Of a stretch of DNA of 64,000 bases, positions 60,288 to 64,000 are shown piece by piece. The position numbers were made by a program, and so were the translations under genes. The stretch spans positions 3,869,501 to 3,933,500 of the forward strand of contig NZ_CP020028.1 of NCBI RefSeq assembly GCF_002240415.1, given 5' to 3'. Below the pieces are notes generated by a model, which was not told where the DNA came from, ran no database searches, and worked only from the letters and a program-made list of their open reading frames with translations. Within the stretch, counting starts at the first letter, position 1, and each line of letters begins with the position of its first letter. The stretch comes from Paenibacillus kribbensis (lineage in GTDB: Bacteria > Bacillota > Bacilli > Paenibacillales > Paenibacillaceae).

Positions 60288-61547
60288 CTAGCTTCGGGCG
60301 GTAAACTCACTGATCGTCTCACCGATCAGATTCATGCCCATAAGCAGCTGCTCGCGGCCCGGATGGCTAAAATTAAGGCGAATATGGGACGCACCCTCAC
60401 TGCCAACCGCACACAGCGCCCCTGGCATAAAGGCTACGCCTTTGGGCAATGCCGCTTTTAATAGCAATGCACTGTCCAGCCCATCGGGCAGCCGCACCCA
60501 TACATACATGCCGCCTGATGGAATGTGATACGTCACGTCCTTCCAAAACGGACGCTTAAGCAGCTCCAAAATGAGCTGAAGCCGTGTTGAATATTCTTTG
60601 TTCAGCATCGCCAAGTGCTCGTGCCATTGGAAACGCGAACGGGTCAACAGTTGGAACAGCAACCGCTGGTTCATCGTACTGGACTGCATATCGGCCAGTT
60701 GCTTCAAGGCATACATTCCTTCAATCAGCGGGGCGGGACCAGCCGCCCAGCCGGTACGCAGTCCGGGAGCGATCGTTTTATTAAATGAACCAATATATAG
60801 CACTTGACCGCCCTGACCCGCATGATCCAGTGCAAACAGCGAAGGATACGCCTCTGCAAATTTCCGACTCTGTCCATGCGGACTCTTGTCAGGGGACTCG
60901 TTTTTTTGCTTAAAATGCAATTCACCGTAAGAATCGTCCTCTACAACCAGCACCTGATGGTGCCTGCATAAATCTAAAATTTCCTGCCGTCTTGCTGCGC
61001 TCCATAAGGAACCGGTCGGGTTCGCAAACGTCGGCGTGGCAAAAAAAAGCTTGGGACGATAGCGAATCATTAAAGCTTCAAGCTTATCAGGGATTACACC
61101 TTCCTCATCTGATTCAACAGGCACAACCTGCGCCCCCTGCATAGATAGCACCTGCAAACATCCGGGGGAGGTCGGATTTTCGACCAACACCGGATCACGC
61201 TCATCCACCATCAGCCTTACGATCAGGTCAATGGCCTGCTGACTGCCTGTTGTGAGAAGAATTTGCCCCGGGGGCAGCCTGACTCCTTTTCGCTGCTCCC
61301 ACTCTCCCGCAAGCCATGCCCGCAAAGGAAAATAGCCCTCCGGTTCACCATACTGGAGGGCGTCAGGGCCGGAACCAAACACATCATGGGCTGCTTCTTC
61401 CAGCAGCTTCACCGGAAACAGTTCTTGTGCAGGCAATTCTTCAGCCAGAGATATAAAGGAGTGTCTTCTCGCATTTTCCCGGATATGACGCACTGGAGAA
61501 GCCAACATTGCAGCCGTTCGTGAAGCAAAGGAATATTGCATGAACAT
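60288..61547 (-). CDS. PLP-dependent aminotransferase, class I/II (2-aminoadipate-type)
   Basis: 419 residues. Fold-type I: N-terminal YSFASRTAAMLASPVRHIRE, the PLP-binding motif PTFANPTGSLWS and VLVVEDDSYGEL (aspartate), and the Schiff-base lysine in YIGSFNKTIAPGLRTGW. The sequence is like the C-terminal aminotransferase part of MocR regulators, without the HTH, as in 2-aminoadipate or LysN-type transaminases. The ATG at 61547 has GAAGGAGGATGTTC upstream. The LuxR-type regulator gene is 43 bases upstream on the same strand. Confidence 0.9.
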   Translation of the reverse strand: MFMQYSFASRTAAMLASPVRHIRENARRHSFISLAEELPAQELFPVKLLEEAAHDVFGSGPDALQYGEPEGYFPLRAWLAGEWEQRKGVRLPPGQILLTTGSQQAIDLIVRLMVDERDPVLVENPTSPGCLQVLSMQGAQVVPVESDEEGVIPDKLEALMIRYRPKLFFATPTFANPTGSLWSAARRQEILDLCRHHQVLVVEDDSYGELHFKQKNESPDKSPHGQSRKFAEAYPSLFALDHAGQGGQVLYIGSFNKTIAPGLRTGWAAGPAPLIEGMYALKQLADMQSSTMNQRLLFQLLTRSRFQWHEHLAMLNKEYSTRLQLILELLKRPFWKDVTYHIPSGGMYVWVRLPDGLDSALLLKAALPKGVAFMPGALCAVGSEGASHIRLNFSHPGREQLLMGMNLIGETISEFTARS

Positions 61548-61590
61548 CCTCCTTCTCCTGAAAATAGGTCACTGCCTCCGGGCTGACGCG

Positions 61591-62247
61591 TCAGGCATAT
61601 AGCTGCTTCATCTGACGTGCATATAAGGCATAACGCTCAATGGCCTGCGCCCGGCTGGACACGCCTAATTTTGCATAAATTTTACGCAGATAATTATCAA
61701 TGGAGCGCCGGCTCACTTCGATCTCGATGGCAATTTTATCATATGTAATGCCTTGTACAATACGTTCCATAATGAAAACTTCGGTTTGTGTCAATTCATC
61801 AAAAGGCTCAGAAGCCACTAACGGCAAAAACGGCCAGTTCCCACAGCGAATCCAGTCCATCGGTAAAGAAGCAAATCCTTCGCGTAAACCGTTGATCAGA
61901 TGAATCAGCTGGTTTGGTGACGCCTGTTTGGACAGCATTCCATTCGCCCCCAGCGAAATCAATTGCTGAAACAACGTAATATTATCCTCATCCGTCATAA
62001 TAACAATATGGCTGTCCGGAGACAAGGCCCGCATTTGGGTCAAAAACGGTTCAGCAGTTCCCTCGGGCAACCTGTAATCCATTAAAATAATTTCCGGCTG
62101 GATGGAACAAGCCAGTTCCAGGCCTTCCGTTCCGGAGGAGGACATCCCTCTAACAAGTAAATCTTGCTGATCTTCCAAAATAAGCTTTGTTCCCAGCATA
62201 CTTGTAGGATGGATATCTATAATGACCACCTGCCATACTTTTCTCAT
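61591..62247 (-). CDS. NarL/LuxR-type response regulator, possibly stand-alone
   Basis: 218 residues. Receiver-like domain: QVVIIDIHPTSMLGTKLILE, PEIILMDYRLPEG with the phospho-acceptor aspartate, and a C-terminal LuxR HTH (QTEVFIMERIVQGITYDKIA, EIEVSRRSIDNYLRKIYAKL). Lysine partner near NGMLSKQASPNQLIHLI. No histidine kinase gene is nearby. AGGAGG precedes ATG. It may be cotranscribed with the aminotransferase gene downstream. Confidence 0.88.
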   Translation of the reverse strand: MRKVWQVVIIDIHPTSMLGTKLILEDQQDLLVRGMSSSGTEGLELACSIQPEIILMDYRLPEGTAEPFLTQMRALSPDSHIVIMTDEDNITLFQQLISLGANGMLSKQASPNQLIHLINGLREGFASLPMDWIRCGNWPFLPLVASEPFDELTQTEVFIMERIVQGITYDKIAIEIEVSRRSIDNYLRKIYAKLGVSSRAQAIERYALYARQMKQLYA

Positions 62248-62306
62248 GTCTTAACCTCCTCTGTTTACAAGAAAATACATAGTTCGCTAAAATGGATCTA
62301 AAATTA

Positions 62307-62412
62307 GAGATTGCATATGTAGGAATTGCGCGAATGTGAACGTATAGGAAGCGAGAACGGTTTAAGGAAATTGTATCCTAGGACTTCCTTCCGATGCAAT
62401 CTCTTTTTCCAA
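62307..62412 (+). ncRNA. Candidate structured RNA or attenuator in the leader of the 62.5-64 kb genes
   Basis: The 11-bp arms AGAGATTGCAT (62307) and ATGCAATCTCT enclose about 80 bases, with an inner AAGGAA/TTCCTT pair, and are followed by TTTTTCC. A second hairpin, TATTTCGC-TTTT-GCGAAATA, lies at about 62428-62447. This is a long closed stem with a terminator-like end upstream of the coiled-coil gene; it could be a small RNA or an attenuator. I do not recognise a class. Confidence 0.4.
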
Positions 62413-62522
62413 ATATTTTTTATACTCCTATTTCGCTTTTGCGAAATAAATAGGCCCATGATAGAATTGGAACTGCAAAATAAAGACTGGAAATTTGACT
62501 TTACACGGGAGTTGAAAATCAC

Positions 62523-62930
62523 ATGCAAGCATCACCTGAACGCCCTCTTGCCGAAGCTCGGCGGAGCCATTCAAGAAAGGGGTTGCCCGTAAAGGCATTT
62601 CTGCTATTTTGGTTTATACTTATTATTCTAGGTGCTCTCGCAACCTATCTGTATAGCAATCACTTGAAGCAGCAAATGCTAAACGAGATGCAAGCCCATA
62701 CAGACCAACAGATTCAAGTACTTAAATCCGACTATGAAAAGCAGCTAACCACACTTTCCAAGGAAGTTAGCGACTTGCAGGGCAAAGTGCAGTCCTTCAA
62801 TGAATTGCTGACCTTTACGAAGGACAATGCCAATAACAAAACCGATAACAGCAACAAGCTTTATACCCAATTAAACGAAGTCAAGCAGCAGCTTAATATA
62901 CTTCAGAAAAAAATGGACTTGCTAAAATGA
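62523..62930 (+). CDS. Small membrane-anchored coiled-coil protein
   Basis: 135 residues. A short basic cytosolic start, one hydrophobic helix (VKAFLLFWFILIILGALATY, residues about 23-45), and a coiled-coil with heptad-type spacing (QMLNEMQAHTDQQIQVLKSD, QLTTLSKEVSDLQGKVQSFN, QLNEVKQQLNILQKKMDLLK). No enzyme motif. ATG after GGGAG at about 11 bases. It overlaps the following phosphodiester-glycosidase gene by 4 bases, so the two work together; it could assist that protein's membrane placement (inference). Confidence 0.8.
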   Translation: MQASPERPLAEARRSHSRKGLPVKAFLLFWFILIILGALATYLYSNHLKQQMLNEMQAHTDQQIQVLKSDYEKQLTTLSKEVSDLQGKVQSFNELLTFTKDNANNKTDNSNKLYTQLNEVKQQLNILQKKMDLLK

Positions 62931-63994
62931 ACATAGATGCAAAACAAGTGAATCGGTTCTTTATGTTAGCCCTTGCTCCTTTTATCGGTTTATTGGGGTG
63001 TATTTTGTTAGTGCATCCCCCTTTGAGCTTTCCCGGGTCCACTGCTCCGGGCCTGCAAAAAGCCGAAACTATTGTACAAACGCAATCCGTAAGCAAGCAG
63101 CTTGATGAAGCCAAACAAACGGCAACGTACACTTTGTCCACGATTCGCCGGACATCCGAGCTGTATAAGCAAACAACCCAAACGATGAATCAGCTTGTCC
63201 AAACAGCCTCTACTCAGTCCAAGCGTCCCGCGATCATCTATGATCGACGCATCACCGCCAAGCTGGGGGTTCCCTATGAGCATGTAGACAGCAACCGGAT
63301 TACCATTGAATTATTCAAGGTGAACCCGGGGGTTTATCACGGCTATGCCATGAAGGTTAAACTGAAAGATCCTACCGCTATGAAAATGTCTCTGGGGAGC
63401 GACAAATTGGGCGGCTCTGAAACAACTATGCGTGCTGTCTTGAGACACGGAGCTGTCGCCGGCATCAATGCAGGCGGCTTTGCGGATGGAGACGGCAAAC
63501 GCTATCCATTAAGTACTACCGTCTTGAACGGCCACTACCTTACCGGCTTTCAATCCAGTTACAAGGATTTGTCATTCGTCGGACTGAGCAGCAATGGCAA
63601 GCTTATCGGGGGCAAATTTTACAGTCAAGGCGCGCTGGATAGCTTAAAACCTGCCTTTGGGGCTACCTTTGTTCCCGTTCTGCTCCAAAAGGGACAGAAG
63701 ATGCCTATCCCTGAGAAGTGGAAAATCTCGCCCCTGCGGGCCCCACGGACGGTCATCGGCAACTATAAAGACGACCAACTGCTCATTATCGTCGTAGACG
63801 GCTACAATGAAAGCGGGGGTTCAGGTGCAACGCTCGAAGAACTACAAGGGAAGATGTACAATCTGGGTGTTCAGGATGCTTATAATTTGGACGGAGGCGG
63901 CTCCTCGTCGCTCATATTGAACGGTCGAATCGTTAACAAGCCGTCAGATGGTCAACTTCGTCCGGTCCCTACTCATTTTTTATTCTATAAATAA
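62927..63994 (+). CDS. Exported phosphodiester glycosidase family protein (NAGPA-like)
   Basis: 355 residues. A signal-anchor (FFMLALAPFIGLLGCILLVH) is followed by a coiled-coil segment (residues about 45-95) and a NAGPA-type domain (PF09992-like) from about 110: GAVAGINAGGFADGDGKRYP, PRTVIGNYKDDQLLIIVVDG, GVQDAYNLDGGGSSSLILNG. The NLDGGGSS motif is the family's catalytic loop. Such bacterial proteins act on exopolysaccharide or wall polymer phosphodiesters; substrate unknown. It starts within the stop of the previous gene (ATGA). Confidence 0.9.
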   Translation: MNIDAKQVNRFFMLALAPFIGLLGCILLVHPPLSFPGSTAPGLQKAETIVQTQSVSKQLDEAKQTATYTLSTIRRTSELYKQTTQTMNQLVQTASTQSKRPAIIYDRRITAKLGVPYEHVDSNRITIELFKVNPGVYHGYAMKVKLKDPTAMKMSLGSDKLGGSETTMRAVLRHGAVAGINAGGFADGDGKRYPLSTTVLNGHYLTGFQSSYKDLSFVGLSSNGKLIGGKFYSQGALDSLKPAFGATFVPVLLQKGQKMPIPEKWKISPLRAPRTVIGNYKDDQLLIIVVDGYNESGGSGATLEELQGKMYNLGVQDAYNLDGGGSSSLILNGRIVNKPSDGQLRPVPTHFLFYK

Positions 63995-64000
63995 TAAAAT

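Noticed and set aside
60008..60322. 104-codon minus-strand frame over the end of the DUF2161 gene
   Set aside because: High-GC low-complexity shadow with Arg/Ser/Pro-rich composition and no ribosome site.

Overview
The window is low-to-mid GC Firmicute chromosome and most resembles Paenibacillus of the P. polymyxa group. The evidence is the SufCDSUB order with a SufU scaffold, spore-formation genes (PrkA, YhbH, SpoVR, CotS-like kinases), the methionine-salvage pair mtnK-mtnA, many strong AGGAGG ribosome sites, SLH-domain exoproteins, and AimR-like (Alo) peptide quorum-sensing receptors of the kind described in P. polymyxa. No rRNA, tRNA or CRISPR array was seen.

Layout. 0.2-6.4 kb: iron-sulfur cluster assembly operon sufCDSUB and a Dps-family ferritin-like gene, all on the minus strand. 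6.6-9.4 kb: mtnK-mtnA and a YunC-like gene. 9.5-17.1 kb: an accessory island with kptA, several gene remnants, two AloR-type HTH-TPR receptors (one with an intact overlapping pro-peptide gene, one with a degenerate one, plus a duplicated 3' remnant of a third), and four small exported proteins including a zinc-metalloprotease. 17.3-20.4 kb: Fur-box-controlled ferric-siderophore uptake (binding lipoprotein and a double-length permease, no ATPase). 20.6-21.3 kb: a divergent IF-3 paralogue with a frameshift and a second small frameshifted reading frame. 21.6-31.4 kb: assorted genes (DegV, SLH-GH18 protein, amidohydrolase, Sfp-type phosphopantetheinyl transferase, GH43-lectin exoenzyme, acyl-CoA thioesterase, XRE-cupin regulator). 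31.6-35.4 kb: azlCD and yhbH-spoVR. 35.5-40.6 kb: response regulator, histidine kinase and lipoprotein genes, with a PucR regulator upstream. 40.8-46.9 kb: a six-gene operon (OPT transporter, DUF917, DUF1177, AroM, M29-like peptidase, Asp/Glu-type racemase) that reads as an uncharacterised peptide or (thio)hydantoin utilisation pathway. 47.2-50.5 kb: two-component system with two PepSY proteins. 50.7-52.6 kb: two CotS-like kinases. 52.8-57.1 kb: mobile-element scar containing Tn554-type tnpA/tnpB remnants, two damaged copies of one IS4-family element around a tautomerase gene, and a gene apparently split by them. 57.2-64 kb: prkA, a DUF2161 nuclease-fold protein, a PLP aminotransferase, a LuxR-type response regulator and an exported phosphodiester-glycosidase-family protein.

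The items most deserving a second look are the Alo receptor set with a shared upstream inverted repeat, the OPT/DUF917/DUF1177/AroM operon, the frameshifted IF-3 paralogue, the split gene in the IS scar, and two unexplained leader or intergenic structures (before dps and before 62.5 kb). All identifications come from reading motifs and remembered family features; no search was run.
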